A stretch of DNA of 46,996 bases from Ichthyophonus hoferi (Eukaryota; Opisthokonta; Ichthyosporea; Ichthyophonida; Ichthyophonidae). Shown in pieces: positions 1-12,319 of this stretch (position 1 is its first letter; every line of letters begins with the position of its first letter). The DNA is taken from contig NAOQ01000018.1 in the NCBI GenBank assembly GCA_002751075.1, positions 199,494-246,489 of the forward strand, read 5' to 3'. The notes beneath the pieces were generated by a model that made no database searches, was not told the origin of the DNA, and worked only from the letters and a program-made list of their open reading frames with translations. Made by a program: the position numbers and the translations under genes.

Positions 1-16
1 AGCGATTTATCTTCTA

Positions 17-208
17 ATGTTCAGAACAAAAAGAGGAAGAACTACAATCCTGGGTGTAGACACCCGGAATACTGTATTACCAAGAAAGAAATATAAAAAT
101 GAACTATCTGATAGTAGTGACTTAGAATCAAATATCTATATGTACCTTGACTCAGATACAGACTCTATTGGGACCATAAATTTAGACAAAAATAGACGAT
201 TGCACTGA
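17..208 (+). CDS. Ser/Asp-rich ORF, possibly a 3' exon or fragment
   Basis: A 63-codon open frame near the window edge. It is basic at first (KRGR, RKKYK), then rich in Ser and Asp (SDSSDLES, DSDTDS), and ends at a TGA. A second frame is also open over the first 90 bases, so the frame is not certain. I do not recognise a family. The basic-then-acidic-serine pattern recalls two other short ORFs here (13975-14166 and 35375-35779). It could be the last exon of a gene that starts before the window. Low confidence that it is expressed. Confidence 0.3.
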   Translation: MFRTKRGRTTILGVDTRNTVLPRKKYKNELSDSSDLESNIYMYLDSDTDSIGTINLDKNRRLH

Positions 209-586
209 CATGACAATCTGTTATTCCGATTGCCATTGTCAAGTCTTATAGTAATCTATCGGTAGTTATGGTGACTTCTCTACAGGCTTCCAGGGGGGTT
301 CTAAATAGTTATGTTTTACGTATTAGTGTATCACATTGTATTATTTTAGCTAAGCTAAAAAATAAATAAATAGATTATGACTTATGTGATTACTGTATGA
401 TTACCTACAATATCAATTATTCTCAAGTAATTTATTTTGGTAATTTATAAAAATAACATACGCAATAAATTTTATGGAATGTGTATTTTGCTTAATAAAT
501 ATATATTTAAAAAATGGGCAAGAGTTGTTAACCAATCCATTCATAACGCCCCTCAACTATTCCATATCCTTTCTTACAAACTGCAC
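209..586. other. Intergenic, AT-rich, with a short repeat motif
   Basis: No coding potential seen. Bases 261-289 match bases 18925-18953 with three mismatches in 29, which suggests a dispersed repeat. The rest is low-complexity AT leading into the promoter of the next gene. Confidence 0.6.
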
Positions 587-594
587 TATAAGTA
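587..594 (+). promoter_or_regulatory. TATA-like box of the 656 gene
   Basis: TATAAGTA lies 69 bases before the ATG at 656. That suits a core promoter with a short 5' UTR. Inferred from sequence and spacing only. Confidence 0.45.
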
Positions 595-655
595 GCAAGG
601 CCTGTTTTGAAATTCTTCGTCAATCTATTGCGGTCTTTACCAAATAATAGATACT

Positions 656-1126
656 ATGAAGTGTTTAATTTTCTCCGCTGCCGTTCTTGGTTTGGCTTCC
701 TCAGTATCCGGTGCTCTTCAGTTATGTCAATATTATGACTCATTTTGCGATTACCAAAAGCCAAATTGCTTTGAGCCTCTTTTTACAGAGGGTTGTCATA
801 CCTTACCTTACACCCATGGGATGCAGTATCAAGCTAGCAAAGTTGGTAACACAATTGTGTTAAATACATTTGAGAACAATTGTGCTCTTCCCAATCGTGA
901 AAACCCTTTTAAGATCCAAGAGGGACAATGTCTTACACCCACGTTTGTATTTATTACTAGGAATAGTGAGGTCTCGAGCACTTCTTTCGCTTACAAGTTA
1001 GAAAATAACGGTGCACAAGCTGCTCCAATTACGACCGAAGCGGGAAAAAAGACTGGAGCGGGAACGTATGTGCTACCGTCACTGATGGCTTCAGTTTCTG
1101 CTGTCTTATTTGGCGTGTTGTTGTAA
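656..1126 (+). CDS. Small secreted six-cysteine protein, probably GPI-anchored
   Basis: A single-exon ORF of 156 aa. Residues 1-19 form a signal peptide with a hydrophobic core and a small-residue cleavage site (SVSG-A). The mature part has six cysteines (QLCQ, SFCD, PNCF, EGCH, NNCA, GQCL), enough for three disulfides. The C-terminus has small residues (GKKTGAGT) followed by a hydrophobic tail to the last residue (about 138-156), the usual arrangement of a GPI-attachment signal; a plain C-terminal membrane anchor is the alternative. The start follows a TATA-like box by 69 bases and is the only ATG that gives the signal peptide. I recognise no family. It lacks introns, unlike its neighbours. 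It is probably a surface protein of unknown function. Confidence 0.72.
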   Translation: MKCLIFSAAVLGLASSVSGALQLCQYYDSFCDYQKPNCFEPLFTEGCHTLPYTHGMQYQASKVGNTIVLNTFENNCALPNRENPFKIQEGQCLTPTFVFITRNSEVSSTSFAYKLENNGAQAAPITTEAGKKTGAGTYVLPSLMASVSAVLFGVLL

Positions 1127-2224
1127 ACCAGTTGGTGTTGAGGTTTCTCTTCGTGAAGACCTTTTTTTTTAAAAAAAAAGAAAAATATATATGCTATCAT
1201 CACACGTAAATTAAGAAAAAATTGCAATATTCTGTTTCATATTTTATATGTAGATTGTTGAAGTATTTCAGATCCTGCAAGTATTAGGTTTCTCCCTTGA
1301 TGATGTCTTGTATGAATACGCATATTATTTATTGTTCATGTTGCATTGTACCTCTAAATATTTAGTAGTGTTTACAATGAGGTCTCGAGTAAGATATTAA
1401 TTAATTATGACAAGTTGCTAAATATAGCCCGGGAATTTACCGAGGTTATTAAGATAGTATTGGCCACTAGAATTGGGCATATATTGTGAAACAAATAAGG
1501 TAGTAGCAAAAGAACGATTCTTTGATTAATCGTTGGAAACTGTCCAAAATATGTTATGACTATCCTGGTTAATGCATCTCACACTATGGGTTGTATAAAC
1601 TTTACTATATCGTTTCGTACATAGATAAACCAAAATTCTAATAATAAGTGCACCAAGGCGTCGATTGGTTAATCACAGATGCCTAATCACAGTAGATTTG
1701 ATTGAAGCCAAGATAATAAGTAAATCGATTCTTGTCATAGTACACAACATATAAGCAGAAGATGGGGAATCCGCAATGCCCTGATTGGCTATGTTTTAAA
1801 ATAAGTCAAATCGAAAATCTGGATCTGAATGCGGGGAATTGAATTGGAAACAACACAGAAACTGCAATTTCGTTCCCATTTGGAACTATTTTCTAAAAAA
1901 AATTAATCTGGGGGGGGGGGGGGCCGGTGCTGCCCCGCAACCCTTGCTTTTATATTAAAAGGATTCTATACTTTTAACCATATTTTAGAACCTAAACCCT
2001 ACCCTTCCCACTATATCATTCAGAGACAATATACTCTGTTCAATGTATGTTGCACCTTTAATAAAAAATGTTGAAAAGGACAGTCAACAAAGACTGTATA
2101 GAAATAGGATAGAGTCCATGTTTATTATTCTTATTATTTAAAATAACCGGGGGTTTATTAATCATTGCAGTTTACTAATATTAACAAAGGCAGCGGACAA
2201 ATACAACTAGAGAATTTAAAATAA
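1127..2224. other. Intergenic, includes a poly-G run
   Basis: No coding segment supported. It holds a T9/A9 mirror tract near 1160-1180 just after the secreted-protein gene, and an isolated run of 14 G at 1910-1923 followed by a short C/G-rich patch, both unusual in this AT-rich sequence. Confidence 0.6.
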
Positions 2225-2990
2225 AAATGGTAGAGTCTTTAATCAGTATCACAACATAATTGAGAGTCCTCAATCTGTTGTGTCTCAGGCAGAACCTTTT
2301 TATACCATCTTAGTATAGAATTTTATATATAGAACATTTCATAACCGAGTGTTAATTAATTGGTTAATTCTGTTAAGAAAAAATTTGTTCAAATTATTGG
2401 GACTGATATTATCGAATTCATATTTTTACTAGGTATGCTATTTATGCCAACTAGATAATGTTATATATATATATACTCTTGTTTCATTGCAAGATGCAGT
2501 TCACTGTTTTTTACTATATTTAATTACCAATATCAGAATCTGTGTTAGCTCTGGGGTCTTGAACACAGCTGTCGGGATCTCCAATTATATAACTGGTAGT
2601 GGTTATTGCTGTTTGCCCAGTATAATTAATAGCTGCTTGATTAGAACTGTCTTTAAGACTCAGTTGTTGTGCTAGAGTATTTACTGAAGGCCTATATACC
2701 AATTTTCTAGATAACTGATTGCAATAATTATATCTCTGTTCTAATGTAGGAGGGATAAATCTTTGATGCGCTTTGGTGCAAGTGTAGAGATTACACAAAG
2801 TGATCGATCATTAAGTGGAGCTAAGTTACTATGTAAATAAAAACTATTATCGCTATCTAGGATCAGTAGGCAATTTTCAGGCTGCTGAGTAGTAGTGCGA
2901 TTTGAACACTGATTATCGTTTACAATCGATATTAGAAGTAAGAATATGTAGAAAGCTCCATATTCCTAACCAAACAAAGGAATAAACGAG
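2225..2990 (+). repeat. Dispersed repeat family, copy A, with coding remnant
   Basis: The core at about 2230-2370 resembles segments near 14420-14580, 20655-20800 and 36950-37075, sharing blocks such as GAGTCCTCAATCTGT, TCTCAGG-AGAACC and a TTAATTAATT stretch. Beyond the core, the minus strand of about 2520-2960 carries a decayed coding region related to the one at 37130-37589: NCLLILDSDNSFYLHSNL here against NCILTLNSHNSHYLYSNI there, then ISTLAPK against ISTIEPK. Both also share TCGGGATCTCCAATT. The copy is broken, with several interruptions. The family is not recognised; it could be a DNA transposon or an LTR-type relic. Ends were not defined. Confidence 0.6.
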
Positions 2991-3607
2991 ACCACCCGAA
3001 AGGGGTCTTGTATAGAGAAATGGTCTAAAGACTCAGTTGGCGGCATAGTCATTAGTGACGTCTCAAACCATACTCGGGTGCAGTTCTCTAAGTTCCAAAA
3101 ACGGCTTCTTAGCCAAACGGAAATCTCTGGTTCTTTACATATATGTTCTATATTAATATTATATTCAGAACTACCAACTGTAGATGCATAACCACATGTC
3201 AGTCACAAACACAAGCTGGAATAAATATATACAAAATATACTACAAATACACAGTCTTACTCGTTGTATTCAGGCTACTAATAAGTAATAGCACTATTGC
3301 TAGTAGTATGATATCTTCCAAAGATTAAGAGCATACATTTATATAATAAACTGTTGGAACAAAATTAATAGTATAAACATACCTCAAGTATGTATATATG
3401 CATATATTTATATATATATATTATTCAAATAAACCAAGTGAGTTACAACGCATACCTATATAACGTACTCGATTAAAATAATATCCTTAAAAACTATGTA
3501 ATAACCAGGTAACATGATTGAGCCATGCAATTACATGATTTTAACTCAATTAGATAAAATCATTAACAGCCAATACAACGTGACCAATGTGTCTTATTGC
3601 TTGATGA
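2991..3607. other. Intergenic, AT-rich
   Basis: No supported gene. Possibly the outer part of repeat copy A up to about 3120, then simple AT sequence including a TATATATA tract near 3410. It contains the 3' end of the minus-strand gene that stops at 3608. Confidence 0.5.
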
Positions 3608-6600
3608 TTATTGGTGTTCTAAAGCCAGGTCCTGAGCAACGGCAACCAATGGGTGTTTCATTCCCTTGTATTTAGTGGGTGACTTGGCGGGCACAGCAGG
3701 CTGGATGAGAATAAATTAATATAAAAACGACTTTATAATAATGACTATTGGTTTATTATCAAACAAAATACTAGCGCATTTGTTCTATACATTGTATTTA
3801 CTACAGTTATAAGTTAATAATTAATAACATTTACATATATGTAGAAGAATTTGATTCTAATATATAATGCTATGTCTATCGTATATATTGTAAATATTAT
3901 AGTCAGCCAATAATATACTACTATTATATATACTACTGGAATTACAGTGAATATATAGTATACTAATATTATAGGATTAGATTACGCTTAGCAGTTATGA
4001 TATCTCTATTACATTCCTGTGTATCATAAACACTACACTCTTATGTATCTCATAACTACCCAATACACCATATCTTTTATAAACATTATATCTAATATAT
4101 ACCTTTTCAGATGGTGAAATGAATCTAGTCAGTGCTGCCTTTGTCACTTCTTCAGCCTCTTGAACTATAGCTTCAGCATTTACAACTGCAGCCGAGAATC
4201 TCCTTTTTCTTTCATCCATTTCGCTATATATACCCATGGTTAAAAGGACAAAGTAATTACTAAAGAGTTGGTGTTTTGGGATGTTTGCACAACGGAGCAA
4301 TAATATAATAGGTATAAATATGACAGGTTGGAATTAGGAATACAATATATAGTTTTAAATACTTATGTATTTGAATAGGTAAGCAATGACAAGAGTGAGA
4401 CAAGACCATGAAAGCAACATGGAAGAAGTAAGGACAATGGCAAATGATATATAAATAGCTAACTCGATTGATCATAAGTTAAGTATATAACCATAGTAAA
4501 CTAGAGTAAATGGATAGGTAGAAGATATACTAATAAATGATACAAATATGAACAAATAAATCAATAACTTATAAGATGTTAAATAGGTATATATATATAT
4601 ATCTATATCCTTATGGTAATAACCACAACACATACTTACCCGTCTGTATATTCAGGTTCTGGCCTCTTTGGCAGTTCCGGCACATAATTTAAATCTATGA
4701 CATTATCACACGCTTTAAGAAGATATATACCAGCTGCATAGGTGAATTAGAGGTTGGAACAACGATGAAAAAGAATGGTTAAGTTCAAATCAATTGAATA
4801 TATTAAAATATTGTGTATTGGAAGGCAGTGGGTAGAAAATGAAGAGAGAAAGAGAGACAGAGAAATAGAGATAGAGATGTTAGAACAATATACATAGGGC
4901 TGAGTTGAGGAGGTTATATAGTTACTCTCAGCTATAGATATAGATATAGATATACACATACATTTATGATCGACCTAATGTAAGTGTCCGAGAATGAATA
5001 ACTATATGATCTAACTAAGTAAAGATACAGACAGATCAATCCGAGTAATTGGAAATGAACAAATTTATATGAACAGATACACCTAATTTGAAAAGTAACT
5101 TTTCACTTCATTTTTTTTTTAAAAAAAAATTAGAGCATACAAATAGGAGTCGAGAAAAGCCAGGGTAAATCTTACATTCTGGATCTGATTCGTTCACGGA
5201 AGCGTCGGCCATTTGGTTACCAGGGTCTGTAGTTGCAACAAAATTTTAATTTTGAAATTTATAAATTAACAGCTTTTGCTTTCTATTAGTGAAAATATTT
5301 TTAAATCGAGGTTATAATAGTAAATCATCAGCTTTTAGGATTAACAATTATATTATAAAATAAAATTTAAATAATTTAAACCATTCTATCATTAAAATAT
5401 ACAAATCGGCAAATGGTGTTTCTTAGTAATGAAACCTTGTAGAACCAATTAATGTGCTACAATACACTTTAAATTATTGATTATAAATACAAAATAACCA
5501 TCATAGTTTAAATCTAACTGTTAAAACCAATTGAATAACTAACCCTCAATGTATTACCATTATAAGACTCTCAGGACGATTTTCATTGGAGATGTTCTCA
5601 AAATTATTATCTATTAATATCCAGTAAGAAATGCTGATAAGTATATATTAAAATACAGTCATGGGTAAATAGAGTAAGTGATGGTTATAATAAAATTTAA
5701 CATATCATCAACTCATGGTAGGCCAGCCAATAAAATAGCGGTGGCAGTTACACCACATTTTTTCTTTGAAAAGTACCTCAATAAACATATATATATACGC
5801 ACTGGGCTCTGGGATTTAAACATTTATAATAAGGTTTTCTATTAATATTTACCATATAATAAAGGTGTTCCGCACAATCAATATCCTCCTATAGCCATTT
5901 ATAGTCATAAAATCAAGTGTTTACCCAGTGCCCAGTTCCCAACTATCTGCGGATAATACTAGCTAAGTGTGAAGGGGCAGAAAGAGCAAAGTCAGCATAG
6001 GTTTTTTGGGCTGGACTACATGGTGGTATTGATTGGAGGAAAATATAGTGTGAATATTAATATGGAAAGAAGATTGACTGATAGATAATAATAATTAGGC
6101 AATAATAAGATAGAGATAATAATCAGAAAAAATAAAAAATAAAACAGTCAGGGCAAACCACCTACCATTTTCACTGGATGATGTATCAATGAGAGGCGAT
6201 ATTATCTTTCCCAAAATGTCCTGTACCCCTTGGTAGACGTCATTTAGAGGCTTCGCTTTACCCTGCATTTCGGAGAGTTACAAACGGAGTCAGAGACGGT
6301 TATGAGGGATGTGATAGTGTTATATTATTATAGTGTTATATTATTATAGTGTTATATTCTTATAGTGTTATATTATTATAGTGCAAATGTTATAGTGTGG
6401 TTAGGGTGCGAGTATATCCAGCTATACAAACATACGTATGTCATTAGCTGGCCAAATACACTCAGGTATAAATACTTAGTGAAAAAACTGCATAATTTTA
6501 CAAACCAACATAGATCTAAACAAGTATACGCATATATTTACAATTACGTAGCTATGCCTATCTATAGATGTGTATAGCTCCAGATAAATGGCTGAAATTA

Positions 6601-7268
6601 AAAATATATATTACCCATCACCCCGACAGCCCTACCTACCCTATATCCAAAGTTATGCCCTATTTATCTCATTCTACCCCTATATACACACCCAATCACC
6701 TCCATCTTCTCCATCACCTCCCCACATATATAACCAGACTAATAGTCCCCATAAACATTACCAATATTAACCTACAGTATCATTGGTATCCTCCTCCTCA
6801 GGGTCTCCCCTGTCCCTCCCTCTAAGGGACACCTTCTTCACTGTATTCCTCCTCCTCTCCTCTCCTTCCCTCCTGAAAAATACAAATGGTTTGGGTTATT
6901 ATTCATCATTTATTTGTTACTTACCTGACTATCTTCAATTAAATCCTTAACAACCACATCTACGAGCCCCATTAGTAAAATAATTAGGTGCCTACATAGG
7001 ACACTCGCTAATTACAATATAATACTAATAATTCTATACTCTATCATGTTCGATAATATCTTCCAAAAAAAATAGACTTTCCTTTGCATAGCACACCCTT
7101 CAGGGAAAATAAATTATCTGTAAAATAAACTTACTTAGTTCTTTCTTTTAGTTGACAAAGGTGACATTTTTCTCCTGTGCTGTCAGGAATAGAGAACTTT
7201 TCTGCCAATTCTCTCCAAGAATGTGTACTGGTACTATCCAAGGCTACCTGGCTTGCTATATTTGTCAT
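3608..7268 (-). CDS. Unrecognised 218-aa protein, seven exons
   Basis: Exons on the minus strand: 7268-7135, 6991-6925, 6262-6166, 5226-5176, 4733-4640, 4223-4103, 3700-3608. All junctions are GT-AG and the phases fit, giving 657 bases with the stop. The N-terminus has SWRELAEKF and a CHLC pair (about residues 35-38), then a helical-looking stretch (LIILLMGLVDVVVKDLIEDS), an acidic linker, a Pro/Glu-rich piece (PELPKRPEPEYTD) and a charged helix (MDERKRRFSAAVVNAEAIVQ), ending in ALEHQ. I do not recognise the family and propose no function. The start is the first ATG after an in-frame stop. It is divergent from the INO80E/D gene at 7750. The second exon could instead supply the start (ATG at 6972), which would shorten the protein to 167 aa. 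Confidence 0.68.
6308..6398. repeat. Minisatellite inside an intron
   Basis: About four copies of a 17-18-base unit (ATAGTGTTATATTATT and close variants) in tandem within intron 2 of the minus-strand 218-aa gene. Seen directly. Confidence 0.75.
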
Positions 7269-7749
7269 TTTTTGTGTGCTTATGTGTACGCTGTATTATC
7301 TTATACTATTATATCTCTAATTATAATATACTTTATTGTTTATAATATGCTGTTGTGTTATACAATATGTAGGTTATTATTTAATTATATAGCCATATCT
7401 TATAATAATTTAATAATCATTAATACCGCAATACTGGCATTTACGTTATATTAGACGCCTGTGGATAAAATACAGGCTTTTTAAAAGTAAATTAAACACC
7501 ATTTAAATAGTTTTAAACCAATAAGAAATTAATAATAAAGATTTATATCTGAAACTTTTGTTATCAATTTATCAACAGTACGTTATCTATAACGATGGAT
7601 AGACATAATATGAAATATTCTAAACATAAAGCCGTAATAATACTAACTATTATGCAATAACAAGGGCTTTCATTGTTTACATCTTATTGGAGAAATAATA
7701 ATTTAAAACTATTAAGTATTTAGTTAGTCCTTCCCAAGAATAAAAAAAC
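7269..7749. promoter_or_regulatory. Divergent promoter region
   Basis: 481 bases separate the start codons of the minus-strand 218-aa gene (7268) and the plus-strand INO80E/D gene (7750). CCAAT-type boxes occur in both orientations (CCAATAAG near 7519, ATTGG near 7686). A shared bidirectional promoter is inferred from the spacing; no TATA box stands out. The open frame on the plus strand at 7152-7454 is a shadow of exon 1 of the minus-strand gene plus AT-rich sequence. Confidence 0.4.
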
Positions 7750-10700
7750 ATGAGCTCTCAACCCGAGACCACTAAGGCAATAACAGCTACAGAGGTGGAG
7801 ACAGCAAGGTAAGTTACTGCTTTGAGTTACTAATTTACATACATTAATATTTTCTATGCAAACGTATACCTACCTACATATACATGCACACACATGTCTA
7901 CATACATATACATAGATGTGTAGCAGAAATAATAAAAATGTTAGATAAGGTAACAATAAGAAAAAATGTATATACATATTAACCACTATAGCCTAAATAT
8001 TATACCACCTCTCATTTTGATAGATGATTTTGGTTGTGATAATGTTAAAACAGAATCATCGTTTATTTTTCTCTCCTGTAATCATTTCTTTACACCTCAT
8101 CCCACACCTCTCTCCTTTATGTTATATTTACTAACAAACATCCACAGGATGCCGGACCCTAACAAGTGGGGAAGGTGGCAGGAAGAAGGCCCCAACACAG
8201 GTATTATATTTATGGTTATTGTTGTTATTAACATGGTTAGTTTCCATAGTATGTTCACTGGGTAATGCGATTTGTTCCATATTTACAATAGCAACCCTTG
8301 CCCAGTTTGAAGTATAGACACACATGCTATCATATATAACATATTACTATCATACATACTATCATTCATACTATCATGCTATCATACATACATATGCTAT
8401 TATACATACTGGGACACTAAAGACGGTTCTCACAGTAAATTCTTCCCACATATAAATATGCTGTCATAGAATAACATGGGTGTTACTGCCTGTGTTGTAT
8501 ACCTACATGACACCCTTTGATATATTCGATTGCTAAGTCATAGTTTTACTTACTCTATCATCAAAACTTATTCAGGGCATGCTTATTGAACCTATTTGAT
8601 TGTATAGTTATTGTTCTTTACGTATTTTTTCATATACACCTGTCAACATGGTTTATGTATATGAGTTAAAATAAGAGGATATGCTTTAAAAAGTATAAAT
8701 CACCAATAAGAGATAAGAGATATGTAATATATTATATAACAAATAATTATGATTGGATAAGTTAAAGTATTATTTTTAACCTTTTTCAGACCTATTCTGA
8801 TCTGAAATGGGCTGCAGTTGGATCAGAGAAGAAATACAAACTGCTAAAAAGGAAGCTGAAATATTTACTATATGTAAGTGTATTTATTGGTTGAAAGGTT
8901 TTGAACACACTTAATATTGGCCACTCGTTGCCTTTACTCACTCTTCTATTATCCAATCACCTTTTGAATAATGCACTTAAAATCGTACGCATACTGATGC
9001 ACACATATATGTACATATATACTCCTATATATACATACCCAAAAAAAGTAAATCGCACCATCATACTATTTAATGCAAACTCATAAATTTTGTTTTAAAA
9101 TTTAAATACCCAATAGGAGCAAGAGGCTATGACTAATAATCTGAGACAACTAAGACGGAAAGCTTTGAAAATGTCAAGAGAGAAAGAGTAATGTTATACA
9201 CCTCTATATACCTCTATCACAATGCATTGGTATATACAGTGCATATATTTGCCTTTGTATTTATAGCTTTGGTATATACCTATATATATTGGTATGTTCA
9301 ATACTTCGATGTAATTTTAATCATAACATTGTAATTGGTTATCATATATATATATATATATATGTACTTTAATCACTTGAGGTACTAAATACTAAATATA
9401 TAATTCTTAATATACATTACATCTGTTATGATTGAACCTGTTTTTTAAAAATTAAAGTAAATAATATATTTAGAAATATTTTTAATCCTAATATATTGTT
9501 GGACTACATATATATATATATATCTAATTAAAAGGGTTGGCTGTTAGTTTTATACTGGATCGTCTCTTAAAGTATGAGGATGTGGCCTCTACAACATCAG
9601 GTATAGTATAGTGTGTATCATACTATATAACTATATAATATGTATGTATTATTTGTTCTTCTCTATATATTATATGTCTACCTGGTATCTCCTTATTATT
9701 TATGCCTATTGTTTTGCCTTGTTTAATTTTTATTTGTATACGATTGGTTACTTATAATTAATTAAAAAATAGTTGATTAACACCTTTTTGATTTGAATGG
9801 TTTATTTTTTATATACCGGAATGTCTTCTATTATTGGTGCTATATGATAACTTTTAACTATATACTGTATGATAATTACTATAAAACATGTGTACTGTCA
9901 TACTTTACCCTCCTATGGTTTTTAACTAGATGGCAAGTATTATTATATGGATTCTTATCGGAATTACACAACGTGGATAAGTGATAAGTGGTAAACAGTA
10001 CAAGCCTAACGTAATGCATGGACCAATAGGAGGTAGTAGTACATCCAGTAGCGAAGAATCCGACGACGAAGATTTATCTATTCTGGAGGATGTGGTGCTC
10101 ACCAAGAAGGAGGTGGCAGCCAAAAAGGTATGAGGTGTGATTGACGTATACATATGAGAAAGAGAGGAGGGGGAAAATAATTGGTTGGCTAATTATCTGG
10201 CCGAATAGATCATTGGTGTATTACTGTGTAGATGTAGTGATTGATCCTTGTTTAGACTATATGTTTATAATTATTGGGCTAAAGATGAATTGTGAATTTA
10301 ATTTAAAAATAAAGGATAGCTGTGTGAATTACGGTTGATCGACTTGTATTTAACCACATGGTGATACTTAACCAATGCCACCAATATGGTCTTGTATAGA
10401 TACCGGAATAAGTATTAGCATCAATCATATATACTATACATATCTTACATACTAAAACTACTATTTTCTATTATATAATAATATATTGCTGTAGGTTGAG
10501 GATTCTAAAGCTGGTAATACAAAGCAAAAGCGATCAGAAGCTTTGGCGAAGTCAGTGAAAAAATTGAAAAAGGAACCACTACAGGTAGGTTATAAGGCTA
10601 TAAATGTATACTATACTATGAAATGATTATTTATTTCTTGTTACACTTAAATATGTTTGCACGTGTGTGTGTATCTATATATTATGGGAATTATATATTA

Positions 10701-12319
10701 TTTCTAATAAGTATAGTTATTCTCTTTGATGTATTTACGGAATTTATCATAAATAGTATTCTTAGTATATCATTTTTATTCTTTATTATTTGGTATGTGT
10801 ATTATATTTACTATACTTAGATTCATTTTTTTCTTCCTACATTTCCCATGTGATCTACAGCCTGTGCAATCATTGGCCCCTGTCCCTGCAAAGAAACGAG
10901 GAGGAACCACTAAGTGCATGGGACCTGATAACTGTAAGAGGAAGCCATTGGATGGCTTGTCTTATTGCAGGGTATGTGTTAATGTTTAATTGGTACTTAG
11001 GAGATTATGTGTACTGTGCATTGGTAGTAAATTAATCTCATGCGTACTGTACATCTCAATGGAATCATCTGTATAAAAACATGTATATGGTATATATATG
11101 TTCTTATTGCTTAGTAGTCATGATATATACATGCAGTACTCTTGCTGATAGAGCCATATACATGGTACATTCTGGCATGTCTATATAACATACATACGCA
11201 CACCTCCATACTAATTACATTTCTTCTCCCAATATACTACACTATACTCTGCTGTACTATACTATACTATACTCTACTCTACTCTACTATACTATGTTAT
11301 ACTATACTATAATATACTATACCATCCTATACTATACAGCCCCACGCCCCACTTGATCCTACCTCTGGCTATATCTACTGTACGCATATGGACGAGAACT
11401 TGAAAGAACCTTGCTACATGGTGGTCAAAGAGGGCATGTCCAATTCATTTTGTATAGCACACAGGAGGCAAAAGGGTGTGTAGTCTTAATGCATTTTAAT
11501 ATATTTTTAACATGATCCTAATCATATGCATTCTCTATATGTATGCTTTCTCCTCTCCTTTATCTTGTCTATTTATCCTATCATCTTCTACTTTCCCCTT
11601 CCGCTCTCTTCTCCCACCTACTCTAAAGGACTAGTGTAATATATTTTGCGTCATTTTTAATGACATGATATGACGTACTATATAAATGTGTATAGGTAGG
11701 TATACTTTAACCTTATATACTGTGTTTTTCACTTCTCTGTGTAAGCCTTGCCCTATCCTATCAAGTGCAAATACATTCCTTACTATCTCTCTACCCTCAT
11801 ATCCTTCTATTGGTCTCTTTCTTTTCTGACGGACCTATCCCCATTCTTATATTTTCAGCCGAAGTGCCCAAGCAGTCCAATAAGATCAAGCTTACATTGC
11901 TGTCAACCAATAGAAATATTAAACCAGAATCTAACCTAGCAACGGAGGATGTTAACACAGAGGTGGCCCCCTCCCCCACACCCAATGTTGAGGCTGATAA
12001 TGGACCTGATACGACAGAAACCACAAACACTGTAAAAAAAGAAGCTGGGGTATTGGAGGAAGAGATAGATGATGAGAGCCAAGGAGAGGAGGAACAGGAG
12101 GAGGATAATGATGACGAAGGAGGAGAGGAGGAGGAGGAGGACGAAGATGGGGTAACTGATGTGATTGGAGAAGGTGAAGGTGACCTGGAAAGAGAAGGAG
12201 ACGGGGATGTGGATGGGGATGATTCTGGAGATGATGGGCTAGGAGCCGGTGATGAGATTGAGAATGATGCAATGGATCTTAGTGCTGATAGCGCTACAGA
12301 TGAGCCTGAGTATGAATAA
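7750..12319 (+). CDS. INO80E: INO80 complex protein: INO80E-type domain fused to INO80D-type zinc fingers
   Basis: Ten exons: 7750-7808, 8148-8200, 8818-8873, 9117-9187, 9548-9600, 10030-10127, 10495-10584, 10861-10971, 11340-11475, 11859-12319. All are GT-AG with matching phases, giving 395 aa. Residues 38-92 match the INO80E N-terminal coiled coil: KKYKLLKRKLKYLLY and FILDRLLKYEDV here, against KKYRNLKRKLKFLIY and FLLDRLLQYENV in human INO80E. An acidic Ser patch (SSSEESDDED) and a Lys-rich stretch follow. Residues 179-238 have two C3H units, C179-x5-C185-x10-C196-x2-H199 and C211-x10-C222-x12-C235-x2-H238, the pattern of the potential DNA-binding domain of INO80D and KANSL2. The tail (about 280-395) is extremely acidic. 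Human INO80E and INO80D are separate metazoan-type subunits of the INO80 remodeller; here they seem to be one protein. Exon 3 uses an AG inside a short open stretch, chosen because it alone keeps the frame. Confidence 0.88.
11253..11338. repeat. TACTA-type pentanucleotide repeat
   Basis: Tandem ACTAT/ACTCT units run up to the acceptor of exon 9 of the INO80E/D gene. The repeat therefore forms most of the intron's 3' end. Seen directly. Confidence 0.75.

Noticed and set aside
6768-6866. GA-rich minus-strand segment with AG and GT borders in an intron of the 218-aa gene
   Set aside because: It is open in only one frame, and that frame does not fit the phase of either flanking exon. The phase that fits reaches a stop. 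It may be a rare alternative exon but is not supported.
8148-8265. Reading exon 2 of the INO80E/D gene onward as a longer open frame
   Set aside because: The continuation after 8200 is AT-rich intron sequence. Only the GT at 8201 joined to the AG before 8818 restores INO80E homology.
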